In this document: positions 27,529 through 36,965 of the stretch, piece after piece | Numbering within the stretch: position 1 is the first letter of the stretch | Layout: each line of letters begins with the position of its first letter | From: Wocania_A spongiicola | GTDB taxonomy: Bacteria; Bacteroidota; Bacteroidia; Flavobacteriales; Flavobacteriaceae | Direction of reading: 5' to 3' | DNA length: 64,000 nt | Assembly (NCBI RefSeq): GCF_023502325.1 | Contig: NZ_JAMFLZ010000003.1 | Coordinates: 534,648 to 598,647 of the forward strand | The notes under the pieces: generated by a model | Seen by the model: only the letters and a program-made list of their open reading frames with translations | What the model was told of the DNA's origin: nothing | Databases searched by the model: none | Program-made: the position numbers and the translations under genes

Positions 27529-28530
27529 TTATATTGAACCAATATGTTGTGCTAAATCAACTAACTTAGTTGAATAGCCAAACTCATTATCGTACCAAGA
27601 TACTAATTTAACAAAATTATCATTTAATGCCATACTTGCATTAGCATCAAATGTACTTGTTTTTGGTTCTGATACAAAATCTTGAGATACTACACCTTCT
27701 TCTGTATATCCTAAAACACCATTTAATTCATTTTCTGATGCATCTTTTAAAGCCGCTTTAACTTCCTCAAAAGAAGCGCTTTTTTCTAGACGACAAGTTA
27801 AATCTACTACAGAAACATCAACAGTTGGAACTCTAAATGCCATACCTGTAAGCTTTCCATTTAATTCAGGAATTACTTTACCTACTGCTTTTGCAGCTCC
27901 CGTAGAAGCAGGCACAATGTTATTTAATGAAGCTCTTCCTAATCTATAATCTTTTCTTGAAACACCATCAACAGTAGATTGTGTAGCAGTCGCTGCATGA
28001 ACTGTTGTCATTAATCCTTCTGCTATTCCGAATTTATCGTTAATTACTTTAGCTAATGGGGCTAAACAGTTAGTTGTACATGATGCGTTTGACACAATAG
28101 TATCATCTGCAGTAATTTTATTGTGATTTACTCCCATTACAAACATAGGTGCATCAGCTGATGGTGCAGATATAGCAACTTTTTTAGCTCCTGCTGTGAT
28201 GTGCTTTTGGGCTCCTTCTAAGGTTGTAAATATACCTGTACAATCTAAAACAACTTCTGCTCCAACTTCGTCCCACTTTAAATCTTCAGGGTTACGTTCG
28301 GCAGTTATTCTAATTTCATTTCCGTTAACTATTAACTTTCCTTTTTCTGTTTCAATAGTTCCATCAAATTTACCATGTACAGAATCGTATTTTAATAAGT
28401 ATGCCAAATGTTCTACATCTAACAAATCATTAATTCCAACTATTTCAATATTTGGTCTTGCAACAGCTACTCTAAAAGCTATTCTTCCTATTCTACCAAA
28501 TCCGTTAATTCCTACTTTTAATTTTGACAT
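27529..28530 (-). CDS. gap: Glyceraldehyde-3-phosphate dehydrogenase, type I
   Basis: A 333-residue NAD-dependent glycolytic enzyme. The N-terminal Rossmann fold begins KVGINGFGRIGRIAFR, and the active-site block SNASCTTNCLAP near residue 148 carries the catalytic cysteine. The motif SWYDNEFGYS lies near the C-terminus. It oxidises glyceraldehyde 3-phosphate to 1,3-bisphosphoglycerate. It lies 18 bases downstream of pfkA, so the two glycolytic genes almost certainly share a transcript. Coding sequence and length are intact. Confidence 0.98.
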   Translation of the reverse strand: MSKLKVGINGFGRIGRIAFRVAVARPNIEIVGINDLLDVEHLAYLLKYDSVHGKFDGTIETEKGKLIVNGNEIRITAERNPEDLKWDEVGAEVVLDCTGIFTTLEGAQKHITAGAKKVAISAPSADAPMFVMGVNHNKITADDTIVSNASCTTNCLAPLAKVINDKFGIAEGLMTTVHAATATQSTVDGVSRKDYRLGRASLNNIVPASTGAAKAVGKVIPELNGKLTGMAFRVPTVDVSVVDLTCRLEKSASFEEVKAALKDASENELNGVLGYTEEGVVSQDFVSEPKTSTFDANASMALNDNFVKLVSWYDNEFGYSTKLVDLAQHIGSI

Positions 28531-28548
28531 AATTTTAATTATAAATGT

Positions 28549-29535
28549 TTAAGTGCTCATAATGTCTGAGACACGCAATAATTCTAAATTTATTTTAGTT
28601 TTTCCTTTAATGGCATTATCTAGAGGAGTTAGCTCTATTTTATTATTTAGTAATCCCACCATATAATTAGTTTTACTTTCCAATAAAGACTCAACGGCTT
28701 TAACTCCCATCCTGCTGGCTAAAACACGATCAAAGCAAGATGGAGCTCCACCACGCTGCATGTGCCCTAAAACTGACACTCTTACATCATAGCCTTCCAT
28801 GTTTTCATCAACATAATCTTTAAGTTCGAAAATATTTTTTCCAATTTTATCTCCTTCAGCTACAATAACTATACTTGATGTTTTACCAGATTTTCTACTT
28901 TTATTTAAAGATTCTACCAATCTGTCTAACCCTAAATCTTCTTCTGGAATTAAAATTTCTTCAGCTCCACCAGCAATTCCAGTGTTCAAAGCAATATGCC
29001 CAACATCTCTACCCATAACCTCTATAAAGAATAACCTGTTATGCGAGCTAGCTGTATCTCGTATTTTATCTATAGCATCTACAACTGTATTTAGCGCTGT
29101 ATCAAAACCTAATGTATGAGAAGTACCAAAAATATCGTTATCAATAGTACCTGGTATTCCCATTACTGGAAAATCAAATTCTTGGTTAAAAATAAGCCCT
29201 CCTGTAAACGATCCATCTCCTCCTATAATAACTAAACCACCAACATTTGCCTCTATTAATTTATTATAAGCTTGCTGTCTTCCTTCTTTAGTTCTAAATT
29301 CTTTTGAACGCGCAGATTTTAATATAGTGCCTCCTTTGTTAATAATGCCTTTTACACTTCTAGCATCCATAGCTTTAAAGTCGCCTTCCATTAAACCTTC
29401 ATAACCGCGATAAATACCAACACATTCTATATCATGATATGCACAAGTTCTAACTACAGATCTTATGGCTGCATTCATTCCTGGTGAATCTCCACCTGAT
29501 GTTAAAACACCTATTTTTTTTATTTTATTTGGCAT
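28549..29535 (-). CDS. pfkA: ATP-dependent 6-phosphofructokinase
   Basis: A 328-residue enzyme with the classic PfkA motifs: GVLTSGGDSPGMNAAIR at the N-terminus, IGGDGSFTGG near residue 109, the substrate-binding GTIDNDIFGTSHTLGFDTA, and EVMGRDVGHIAL. Glycine in the GGDGS motif favours ATP rather than pyrophosphate as phosphate donor. It commits fructose 6-phosphate to glycolysis. It is the first gene of a minus-strand set, pfkA-gap-sugar kinase-ABC ATPase, and has a -7 promoter box about 40 bases upstream. Confidence 0.97.
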   Translation of the reverse strand: MPNKIKKIGVLTSGGDSPGMNAAIRSVVRTCAYHDIECVGIYRGYEGLMEGDFKAMDARSVKGIINKGGTILKSARSKEFRTKEGRQQAYNKLIEANVGGLVIIGGDGSFTGGLIFNQEFDFPVMGIPGTIDNDIFGTSHTLGFDTALNTVVDAIDKIRDTASSHNRLFFIEVMGRDVGHIALNTGIAGGAEEILIPEEDLGLDRLVESLNKSRKSGKTSSIVIVAEGDKIGKNIFELKDYVDENMEGYDVRVSVLGHMQRGGAPSCFDRVLASRMGVKAVESLLESKTNYMVGLLNNKIELTPLDNAIKGKTKINLELLRVSDIMST

Positions 29536-29576
29536 TAATTTTATAATTATTAAGTAAAATTAGTAAACTAATATTA

Positions 29577-29584
29577 CAAATTTA
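29577..29584 (-). promoter_or_regulatory. Bacteroidota -7 promoter box for pfkA
   Basis: The minus strand reads TAAATTTG here, a TAnnTTTG match, with TTA about 17 bases further upstream in place of the -33 TTG. It lies about 40 bases before the pfkA start. Confidence 0.4.
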
Positions 29585-29687
29585 TAACATATGTCATATT
29601 TTAACGATAGTTGTTAAACTATAACGTTTTAGTTAATAAAAAAAATGATTTTATAAAAAAATATGCAACAAAAAGTTGAGAAAACTG

Positions 29688-32600
29688 CTAATTATTCTTT
29701 TTTGAAGATGATTTATGAGTAATAAAGTCTGGTGAAGTATCCTCTTCGTCTTTTTCAGATTCATTGGATAATTCAGCCTCTTGTTTTGGTTTCTTTTTAA
29801 ATAAGTTTTGAATTAATTCTTTAAAGGTATCAAAATCTACATTGTATGATAAACCAACGCCTTGGGTATAACCAATTTTTTCTCCAAAATTGCGAATGCT
29901 ATTTTCTCTATTAAATACCTTAGCGGTTAGCGTGCCTTCTTCATTTAATAAAAAATTTATTTCTACATCACCAGCAATAACAGTTTCGGTAGCTCCACCC
30001 ACAGGAACTCCCAGTTTTCCATTAAATAAAACCTTATCACTAATTTTAGTTTGAATTGTCGCACTTACTCTATCGTCTGTCTTATAATCTGGTCGATTTT
30101 CTCCAACCTCGTAGTTAAATCCAAAATCAAATTTTCCATTTTCACTTGAAAAAATACCATTTACTATACCATTAAGTCTTTCTGCTATAGTTCCAGAAAA
30201 ATTTAAATCACTTGATCCTCTATTTTGAAATGCACCTCCACTTGCTAAAAAATAAAGAGCTTGATTTTCTCTTTCAGATTCAGAATCTAATCTATACTGA
30301 AGCTCAGACTTTATAGATGAATTAGCAGTTGGGAATTGAAACTCGAATTGTGGTTCTGGTTGTTCCAATACACCTATTAAGCTTATTTTTAGTTCTACAG
30401 GAATACTTCTATTTATAGGATTATCTAATAAAGGTGATGGATTGGCACTGGTTTTATATATAGCATCCATATTAATTCTGGCTTTTAAAGGCTCTCCTTC
30501 CCAAGCTAATGTACCACCAGGTTGTACTATAAACTGTTTTTGTACTAAACCACCAAAAGCAAAATTATAAATACCTTCAAACACTGAAAAATCTCCCCAC
30601 ATATTAAACTTTCCATTAGTATTTATTTCAACTAAAAGACCACCTACTCCTCTTCCTTTTAATGTATGTCCTGTACTTTTATCTATAATTATTTCAACTT
30701 CGGCATCCTCGGTAATATCCAAATCAAAATTTAATTCTAACCCTTTAACCTCTTCAAAAGCAATGTCTACGCCTTGCTCTTTAGCTATTTTTTCTTCTTT
30801 TGTAATAAAATGAATGAATGAATTATCACCAAAAGATTCTGCATCACTAAGCGGTATTTTAAAAACTGTTCCTCTTTTGGTTTCACCAATCACATTAATG
30901 ACTAATTCTTCTGTTGGCCCTTTTATACTAGCATTACCTCCAATAAAGCCTGTTCCATAATACAAAGCTTCTTCGGTTTCTTTAGTATCCAATACTAATA
31001 GTCTATTTGTATCTATATTTAAATCTAAGCCCCATTTTGAGAGGTTTACATGACTTAACGCTCCGTTTAATCGCCCTGAAGAATTAAACTTAGTATCTGT
31101 TAACTGAACATTCTTAAATATAAAACTTTGATTTTCTAATTCTACTGAAGCTATCTCGTTAAAACTATAATCTACATTTAAATAAGGTATTCCAAACCCA
31201 GAATTTTCCAAAGCGAGTTCCCCATTTATGTTTGGTCGCTTTAAGTTGCCTACAACTTTAGCTTCACCAGTTACTAACCCTCTAATATTAGATAATACAT
31301 CTTGCAACAGCGGATTTAATGGTTTTAAATTAAATTCATTAAAGGTTAAATCGACATCAATATTCGATTTTTTACCAACTACACTTATGTCTCCTATTGC
31401 ACTAAATGACTTTGAGAAATCATTTTTAATAACCGCATTTACATTATAATTAGATAAATCTTCATTACCAGCTATTGTAGCATCAAATGAGCCTAAAGGG
31501 AAATTATTAACTTTAAAGTTATCTATTATAACTGATGAATTTGGCAAATAGCTACCATTCTGTTGTAAAATGTCTAACTTACCATTAACATTTCCTGCCA
31601 ACGATAAACTATCTATATCTGGTGTTATTTTAGCTAAATCAACATTCTTAAAATTCAACTTTAAATCTTTTTGAGTTGAATCTTTTATAAAACCTGAAAG
31701 CTTAATTTCTTCATTATTATGATTTACTTTAAGCTTATCAATTGTAAAAGTTGTAAGTTTCTTATCAAACGAAATTTTATTAAATCGATCTTTATCTTCA
31801 TTAATAAACCATTTACTGTTTTTGACCGTTACGTCAGATTTTTTAAATCCAATTACTGATTCATTTTCTTCATTAATTGTATGGTAAAAACTTAAATTAA
31901 ATACATCGCTACTCTTTTTACCACCTTTAAACTCTGAACGCATAAACAAAGTATCATTAACTGTTACATTAATTAAGTTAAACTTAGATACATTATAGTA
32001 CTTAGTATTTATACTATCTACCTCTACATATGTATTAAATAATGGGTTATTATTATCTACTTGTAGTTCTATATTATTAGCAAAATGATTTAATAATTTA
32101 ATTTTGGGCGACTTAAATGTGAGCTTAAATTCTTCTTCCTCACTCTCAACCCTACCACGAACAAAAGTGTTTTTACCTAATTGAATATCTGGGTAAAAGA
32201 CTTCAACAATTTTATTATAAATTTTAAAATTGAAGTCGATACTTTGGTTTGCTGTTACTTCATGTGGAATATAATTGGTATAAATATGCCCTAATGAATT
32301 TTCGAAAAGCTTTTTTATATCTTTAAATACAAACTTTCCTTCAAGGCTTCCTTGTATTATATCTGGCGAGTTAATTTCTATAAATCGTACATCATTATCA
32401 AACCTTGACGATATTGCAAACTCATCAAAATAATACGTGTCTTTTTGGTTTTTGTATGATGTATTCCTAAACAACACTCTACCATAAGCATCATCATAGC
32501 TATTGGCATTCATATTCATTTTCACCTTACTTTTAAAGATTGAAATACTATCATTCTTTATAAAGTTTAGTGCTTTTAAATTGGCATAATCTACATTAGC

Positions 32601-34091
32601 TGCAAAATCATATTTTTTTATACTTCCAGAAAAGTCAACAAGACCATTAAAATTTAATTGTAAATTTTTATCATTAGCAATTAAATTACCATCAAATATT
32701 CTGTTCTTAACATTACCTGCTACTTTAATTTTCTTATAATTATAGTCATTATAAATAATATCAAAAACATCTCCTTCTACCTGAGTATCTATAGTTTCTG
32801 CAATAAACCCTGTACCGTTTACATTTAAATTAAGTGATGTGTTACCAACTTTTGGGTCTTCAATTAAAGTTCCTAAATCAAACTCTTCAAAAATTATATT
32901 GCCTTTATAAGATGAGTTATCAATATCATTAATCTTTGTTATTTCCAGTTTAGAATCTACAAAACCTAAATCTGTATTAATCTCAATATCTGCGTTTATT
33001 GTTGAAGCTGTTATTTGTGATTGCCCCATAATTTTAAACTTGCCCAATCTATCAAACGAAGAAGGAATAGCCTGCCCCAAAACATTTGGTAGCAATGCTG
33101 TCAAATCTTTATATGTAGATGATAAATTGTTGAATTTACCATCCATATAAAAATCATTCTCTTCTTTACTAAATAAATTTTTAAACTTAATATCACCATA
33201 AACTCTAGTATTTCGGCTGGTGTTCAATCTTAAATTTGTGGTTTGTAAATCGTTTAAAGTTCCAGATAAATCAACACTAAATCTGGCATATTGATTATTG
33301 CCAAATTCATCATAAAACATGTTTAATTCGTTAAGTAAAACATTAGAGTCCTTAAAGTTTGCAGAAACTATTACTCTGTCTTCAAAAAATTGTAAGTCTT
33401 CTCTCTTATACGAAAATTTTAAATTGCCTTTTAGTACAGAATTTGGAGTTTTAATATTTAAATTATCAAAAGTCATATCTGTTAGCGTATAACTAAAATT
33501 AGTCATTAAGTTTTTTACAACAACGCCCCTACTATCTTTAAACGCTAAAGTGTTAATTCTAGCGCTTACATCACTCCCACTTATTAAAAAATTAGTTGCA
33601 TTTATATTTAAATTTTCAAAATCTAGTCTTTTTGAAACCGCTCTGTTTTCATCAGATAACTTAAAATGCCCATCGTAGATAGATACATCACTTGAAGACA
33701 ACAAAAAATTACCACTTTTTACTTCAGGGTTGTCGCCATCTAATTTCGCCACAAAAATATCTAAATTCGTATCGGTAGTATCTTTATAGGTTTTTATATT
33801 GAAAACTAAATCGATAATATCAATATCTCCAAAAACCAATTTACCATTATATAAATTTTTAAAGCTTAAAATTGATGTATTAAGTTCTGCAATATTAATA
33901 AGTGTATCCTTTTTGTAATCTTCAATATAAATATTTTTTAGTTCAACGTCTCCGTTAAACTGCAATCCAACTTTATCAATATTTATATTAGTACCAAACT
34001 CATTGTTAAGTTTTTTAGTAGCATAATTACCCAAACTTGTTTGAACAAAGGGAATAGAAAGCACCAACACCAAAATGATGAAAAGCAGCAA
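29688..34091 (-). CDS. TamB-like translocation/assembly module protein (AsmA-like)
   Basis: A protein of at least 1467 residues with an N-terminal membrane anchor (LLFIILVLVLSIPFV), a very long repetitive beta-strand region typical of AsmA-like lipid-conducting bridges, and a C-terminal TamB domain (about 1030-1440, with the tail GVGLSYNVDFDTFKELIQNLF). TamB-like proteins span the periplasm and are implicated in phospholipid transport or barrel assembly. The start is uncertain. TTG at 34091 falls inside the membrane segment, while the frame stays open about 26 more codons upstream without ATG, GTG or TTG, encoding a plausible basic leader (KKVLKIISKIVGI). A non-standard start such as ATT is possible. 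It is divergent from tsaD. Confidence 0.85.
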   Translation of the reverse strand: MLLFIILVLVLSIPFVQTSLGNYATKKLNNEFGTNINIDKVGLQFNGDVELKNIYIEDYKKDTLINIAELNTSILSFKNLYNGKLVFGDIDIIDLVFNIKTYKDTTDTNLDIFVAKLDGDNPEVKSGNFLLSSSDVSIYDGHFKLSDENRAVSKRLDFENLNINATNFLISGSDVSARINTLAFKDSRGVVVKNLMTNFSYTLTDMTFDNLNIKTPNSVLKGNLKFSYKREDLQFFEDRVIVSANFKDSNVLLNELNMFYDEFGNNQYARFSVDLSGTLNDLQTTNLRLNTSRNTRVYGDIKFKNLFSKEENDFYMDGKFNNLSSTYKDLTALLPNVLGQAIPSSFDRLGKFKIMGQSQITASTINADIEINTDLGFVDSKLEITKINDIDNSSYKGNIIFEEFDLGTLIEDPKVGNTSLNLNVNGTGFIAETIDTQVEGDVFDIIYNDYNYKKIKVAGNVKNRIFDGNLIANDKNLQLNFNGLVDFSGSIKKYDFAANVDYANLKALNFIKNDSISIFKSKVKMNMNANSYDDAYGRVLFRNTSYKNQKDTYYFDEFAISSRFDNDVRFIEINSPDIIQGSLEGKFVFKDIKKLFENSLGHIYTNYIPHEVTANQSIDFNFKIYNKIVEVFYPDIQLGKNTFVRGRVESEEEEFKLTFKSPKIKLLNHFANNIELQVDNNNPLFNTYVEVDSINTKYYNVSKFNLINVTVNDTLFMRSEFKGGKKSSDVFNLSFYHTINEENESVIGFKKSDVTVKNSKWFINEDKDRFNKISFDKKLTTFTIDKLKVNHNNEEIKLSGFIKDSTQKDLKLNFKNVDLAKITPDIDSLSLAGNVNGKLDILQQNGSYLPNSSVIIDNFKVNNFPLGSFDATIAGNEDLSNYNVNAVIKNDFSKSFSAIGDISVVGKKSNIDVDLTFNEFNLKPLNPLLQDVLSNIRGLVTGEAKVVGNLKRPNINGELALENSGFGIPYLNVDYSFNEIASVELENQSFIFKNVQLTDTKFNSSGRLNGALSHVNLSKWGLDLNIDTNRLLVLDTKETEEALYYGTGFIGGNASIKGPTEELVINVIGETKRGTVFKIPLSDAESFGDNSFIHFITKEEKIAKEQGVDIAFEEVKGLELNFDLDITEDAEVEIIIDKSTGHTLKGRGVGGLLVEINTNGKFNMWGDFSVFEGIYNFAFGGLVQKQFIVQPGGTLAWEGEPLKARINMDAIYKTSANPSPLLDNPINRSIPVELKISLIGVLEQPEPQFEFQFPTANSSIKSELQYRLDSESERENQALYFLASGGAFQNRGSSDLNFSGTIAERLNGIVNGIFSSENGKFDFGFNYEVGENRPDYKTDDRVSATIQTKISDKVLFNGKLGVPVGGATETVIAGDVEINFLLNEEGTLTAKVFNRENSIRNFGEKIGYTQGVGLSYNVDFDTFKELIQNLFKKKPKQEAELSNESEKDEEDTSPDFITHKSSSKKNN

Positions 34092-34170
34092 TAAAATGCC
34101 TACTATTTTTGATATTATTTTAAGTACTTTTTTGATATGCGTTAAAGTTATGATTTTATTAAGAATAAAC

Positions 34171-34178
34171 TACATTTG
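34171..34178 (+). promoter_or_regulatory. Bacteroidota -7 promoter box for tsaD
   Basis: TACATTTG, a TAnnTTTG match 75 bases before the tsaD ATG, in the gap shared with the divergent TamB-like gene. The -33 element is weak (TTA about 20 bases upstream). Confidence 0.4.
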
Positions 34179-34253
34179 TACTTACGAATAAATGAAGTTA
34201 TCAGATGTTTATCTGTTTTCAAAATTAACAATTATTGTGCCTAATTTTTATTA

Positions 34254-35276
34254 ATGTCTTCACAAAATATTTACATACTAGGAATTGAGTCTTCATGCGA
34301 TGATACAGCCGCTTCTATAATACACAACGGGAAAATTTTAAGCAATGTTGTTGCTAATCAAAAAATACACGAAGAGTTTGGTGGTGTTGTACCAGAATTA
34401 GCATCAAGGGCGCACCAACAAAATATAGTCCCTGTAGTACATCAAGCCTTAAAAAAAGCAAATATAAATAAGGAACAACTTAATGCCATTGCTTTTACAC
34501 GTGGCCCAGGCTTAATGGGTTCTTTATTAGTAGGCACTTCGTTTGCGAAATCTTTAGCATACGGATTAAATATTCCACTTATAGATGTTAACCATATGCA
34601 GGCGCATATTTTAGCTCATTTTATAGATGAAGACGGCTTTGACAAACCACCGTTCCCTTTTTTAGCAATGACTATTTCTGGTGGACATACGCAAATTGTC
34701 AAAGTTGATAACTATTTTAATATGACTGTTATTGGTGAAACCATTGATGATGCCGTTGGTGAAGCTTTTGATAAAAGTGGAAAAATTCTTGGTTTAGGTT
34801 ATCCTGCAGGACCAGAAATTGACAAACGTGCGCAATTAGGAAACCCAAAAGCATACCAATTTACCAAACCAAAAGTTGATGGTTTAAACTTTAGTTTTTC
34901 GGGTTTAAAAACGGCTATCTTATACTTTATTCAACGTGAAGTAAAAGCTAATCCTAATTTTATTGTCGAAAACTTAAATGATATTTGTGCTTCAATTCAA
35001 TATACAATTATTGGTATTTTGATTGACAAATTAAAACTAGCTACAAAACAAACTGGTATAAAACACATTGCTATTGGCGGAGGTGTTTCTGCAAATTCTG
35101 GAATAAGAAAGGTTTTAAAAGATTGTGAACAAAAGTTTGGGTGGACTACTTACGTGCCAAAATTTGAATTCACAACCGATAATGCAGCTATGATTGCTAT
35201 AGTTGGCTATTTAAAGTATTTAGAAGGTAATTTTGCAGAACAAAGTGTAATGGCTTCAGCTAGATTGAAGATTTAA
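34254..35276 (+). CDS. tsaD: tRNA N6-adenosine threonylcarbamoyltransferase
   Basis: A 340-residue ASKHA-fold protein with ILGIESSCDDTAASI at the start, the metal-binding HMQAH (HxxxH) near residue 111, ISGGHTQIV near 140, and the C-terminal GGGVSANSG. TsaD transfers the threonylcarbamoyl group to A37 of tRNAs that read ANN codons, working with TsaB and TsaE. The length is standard. rsmE follows after 11 bases, so the pair is probably an operon of RNA-modification genes. Confidence 0.98.
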   Translation: MSSQNIYILGIESSCDDTAASIIHNGKILSNVVANQKIHEEFGGVVPELASRAHQQNIVPVVHQALKKANINKEQLNAIAFTRGPGLMGSLLVGTSFAKSLAYGLNIPLIDVNHMQAHILAHFIDEDGFDKPPFPFLAMTISGGHTQIVKVDNYFNMTVIGETIDDAVGEAFDKSGKILGLGYPAGPEIDKRAQLGNPKAYQFTKPKVDGLNFSFSGLKTAILYFIQREVKANPNFIVENLNDICASIQYTIIGILIDKLKLATKQTGIKHIAIGGGVSANSGIRKVLKDCEQKFGWTTYVPKFEFTTDNAAMIAIVGYLKYLEGNFAEQSVMASARLKI

Positions 35277-35287
35277 AAAAGTAATTT

Positions 35288-35992
35288 ATGCAACTCTTTT
35301 ACAATCCAGACATATCAGAAAGCACCACGCAATTTACTTTCAGTAAAGAAGAGAGTAAACATATTGTAAAAGTATTACGCAAAAATGTTGGAGATACTTT
35401 GCATATTACAAACGGAAAAGGTTTTCTGTTTACTGCCAAAATTACAATACCAAATATTAATAAATGCATTGCTACGATTGTTACTAAAGCCAAACAAACA
35501 AAAAGAAATTACAATTTACACCTTGCTGTAGCTCCAACAAAAATGAATGATCGCTACGAATGGTTTTTAGAAAAAGCTACCGAAATTGGTATCGATAGCA
35601 TCACGCCAATTATCTGTGACCATAGCGAACGAAAAGTTATAAAAGCAGAACGTTACGAAAAAATTTTACAATCGGCTATGAAACAATCTTTAAGCAGCCA
35701 TTTACCAAAACTAAATGAAGCTATGTCTTTTAAAATTTTTATAAAGCAAGATTTTATAGGTGATTTATTTATTGCGCATTGTGAAGAAACCGATAGAAAA
35801 TCTTTAAAACAAGAATTAAACCCAAATCAAAACGTTACTATTTTAATTGGACCTGAAGGTGATTTTTCTGTTAAAGAAATAGAAATGGCGTTGTCTAATA
35901 ATTTTATTCCTGTAACTTTGGGTGAAACCAGATTACGTACTGAAACTGCGGCAGTAGTTGCATGCCACTCAGTCGCTTTTATAAATGAATAG
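35288..35992 (+). CDS. rsmE: 16S rRNA (uracil-1498-N3)-methyltransferase
   Basis: A 234-residue SPOUT-class methyltransferase. An N-terminal PUA-like domain (EESKHIVKVLRKNVGDTLHI) is followed by the trefoil-knot domain with LIGPEGDFSVKEIE and the closing LGETRLRTETA, which binds S-adenosylmethionine. RsmE methylates U1498 of 16S rRNA in the assembled small subunit. It follows tsaD by 11 bases. A 317-base gap after it holds the candidate small RNA. Confidence 0.96.
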   Translation: MQLFYNPDISESTTQFTFSKEESKHIVKVLRKNVGDTLHITNGKGFLFTAKITIPNINKCIATIVTKAKQTKRNYNLHLAVAPTKMNDRYEWFLEKATEIGIDSITPIICDHSERKVIKAERYEKILQSAMKQSLSSHLPKLNEAMSFKIFIKQDFIGDLFIAHCEETDRKSLKQELNPNQNVTILIGPEGDFSVKEIEMALSNNFIPVTLGETRLRTETAAVVACHSVAFINE

Positions 35993-36111
35993 TTGAATAT
36001 ATATTTTATAAACTAGTTCCTAACAAAAAAGTCAAGTTATTAACAGTTAAATTGTTAACGACTGGTTAAAAATCAAAAGAAGATTTCTTCAAATTTGTTA
36101 AAACCGTAGCA

Positions 36112-36119
36112 TATCTTTG
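36112..36119 (+). promoter_or_regulatory. Bacteroidota -7 promoter box before a candidate small RNA
   Basis: TATCTTTG is an exact TAnnTTTG match inside the long gap after rsmE. A TTG at 36095-36097 lies upstream, but its 14-base spacing is short. Transcription would begin around 36126. Confidence 0.45.
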
Positions 36120-36125
36120 TAAAAC

Positions 36126-36232
36126 ACTAAAGATCTATAAGCCTCTGATTCATATTGTATTTGAGCTAACAGAGACAAATAGACCTTTTATCTACAAACC
36201 ACTTCTTTTGTATTGAAGTGGTTTTCTTTTTT
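36126..36232 (+). ncRNA. Candidate structured small RNA (6S-like or Flavo-1-like, unproven)
   Basis: The unit lies in the 317-base non-coding gap between rsmE and the DUF4159 gene. It has a -7 box just upstream, a paired body and a strong terminator. AAAGATCTAT (36129-36138) pairs with ATAGACCTTT (36179-36188) with one mismatch; CTCTG (36143-36147) pairs with CAGAG (36170-36174) inside it, leaving an asymmetric bubble and a terminal loop. The terminator hairpin is at 36196-36224. There is no ATG in the body. A rod with a bubble is reminiscent of 6S RNA, and small flavobacterial RNA families (6S-Flavo, Flavo-1) are known, but I cannot assign it from sequence alone. Confidence 0.5.
36196..36232 (+). 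terminator. Rho-independent terminator of the candidate small RNA
   Basis: AAACCACTTC (36196-36205) pairs perfectly with GAAGTGGTTT (36215-36224) across a 9-base loop and is followed by a T-rich tail to 36232. Confidence 0.9.
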
Positions 36233-36309
36233 ACAAATATAAAAACCAAAATATCATTTTTAATCATATATTTAAACTAATTTTCAACATTTATATTTGT
36301 TAACAATCT

Positions 36310-36951
36310 ATGAAATTAAGCATTTCTTTATTCTTTTTTTTCCTTTCATTCTTCTCTTTCAGTCAAGATTTAGCTATTTTAAAGTATAAAGGTGGCGGCG
36401 ATTGGTATGGCAATCCTACTGCTTTACCTAATCTTATTGCGTTTTGTAATAACAATATAAATACTAAAATAAACTCTAAACCTCAAACAGTTGAAGTTGG
36501 TAGTACTGATATTTTTCAATATCCGTTTTTGTACATGACGGGGCATGGCAATGTATTTTTTAGTGAAACTGATGCCGAAAATCTTCGTAATTACTTAATT
36601 TCTGGTGGTTTTTTACATATTGATGATAATTATGGTATGCAACCATATATTACAAAAGAATTAAAAAAGGTATTTCCAAACCAAGAATTAATAGAGTTAC
36701 CTGCAAATCATAACATATTCAATAACGTCTATAAATTTCAAAAAGGCTTGCCAAAAATACATGAACATGATGGCAAACGACCACAAGCATTTGGAATCTT
36801 CAACAATGACAGATTGGTTTTATTGTTTACTTACGAAAGTGATTTAGGTGATGGATGGGAAGACGCAGAAGTACATAACGATCCGGCAGATGTTAGAGAA
36901 AAAGCTTTGAAAATGGGTGCAAATATTGTTAAATATGCTTTTGAAAATTAA
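36310..36951 (+). CDS. DUF4159 domain-containing exported protein
   Basis: A 213-residue protein with a signal peptide (LSISLFFFFLSFFSFS, cleavage before QDL). The domain then covers nearly the whole chain: ILKYKGGGDWYGNPTALPNL, FLYMTGHGNVFF, GGFLHIDDNYGM and the closing DPADVREKALKMGANIVKY. DUF4159 proteins have a glutamine-amidotransferase-like fold; the biological role is not established. It heads a tight plus-strand set with a TrmH-type methyltransferase (14-base gap), an AI-2E family permease and a methyltransferase. Confidence 0.88.
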   Translation: MKLSISLFFFFLSFFSFSQDLAILKYKGGGDWYGNPTALPNLIAFCNNNINTKINSKPQTVEVGSTDIFQYPFLYMTGHGNVFFSETDAENLRNYLISGGFLHIDDNYGMQPYITKELKKVFPNQELIELPANHNIFNNVYKFQKGLPKIHEHDGKRPQAFGIFNNDRLVLLFTYESDLGDGWEDAEVHNDPADVREKALKMGANIVKYAFEN

Positions 36952-36965
36952 ATTGCCACTAATTC

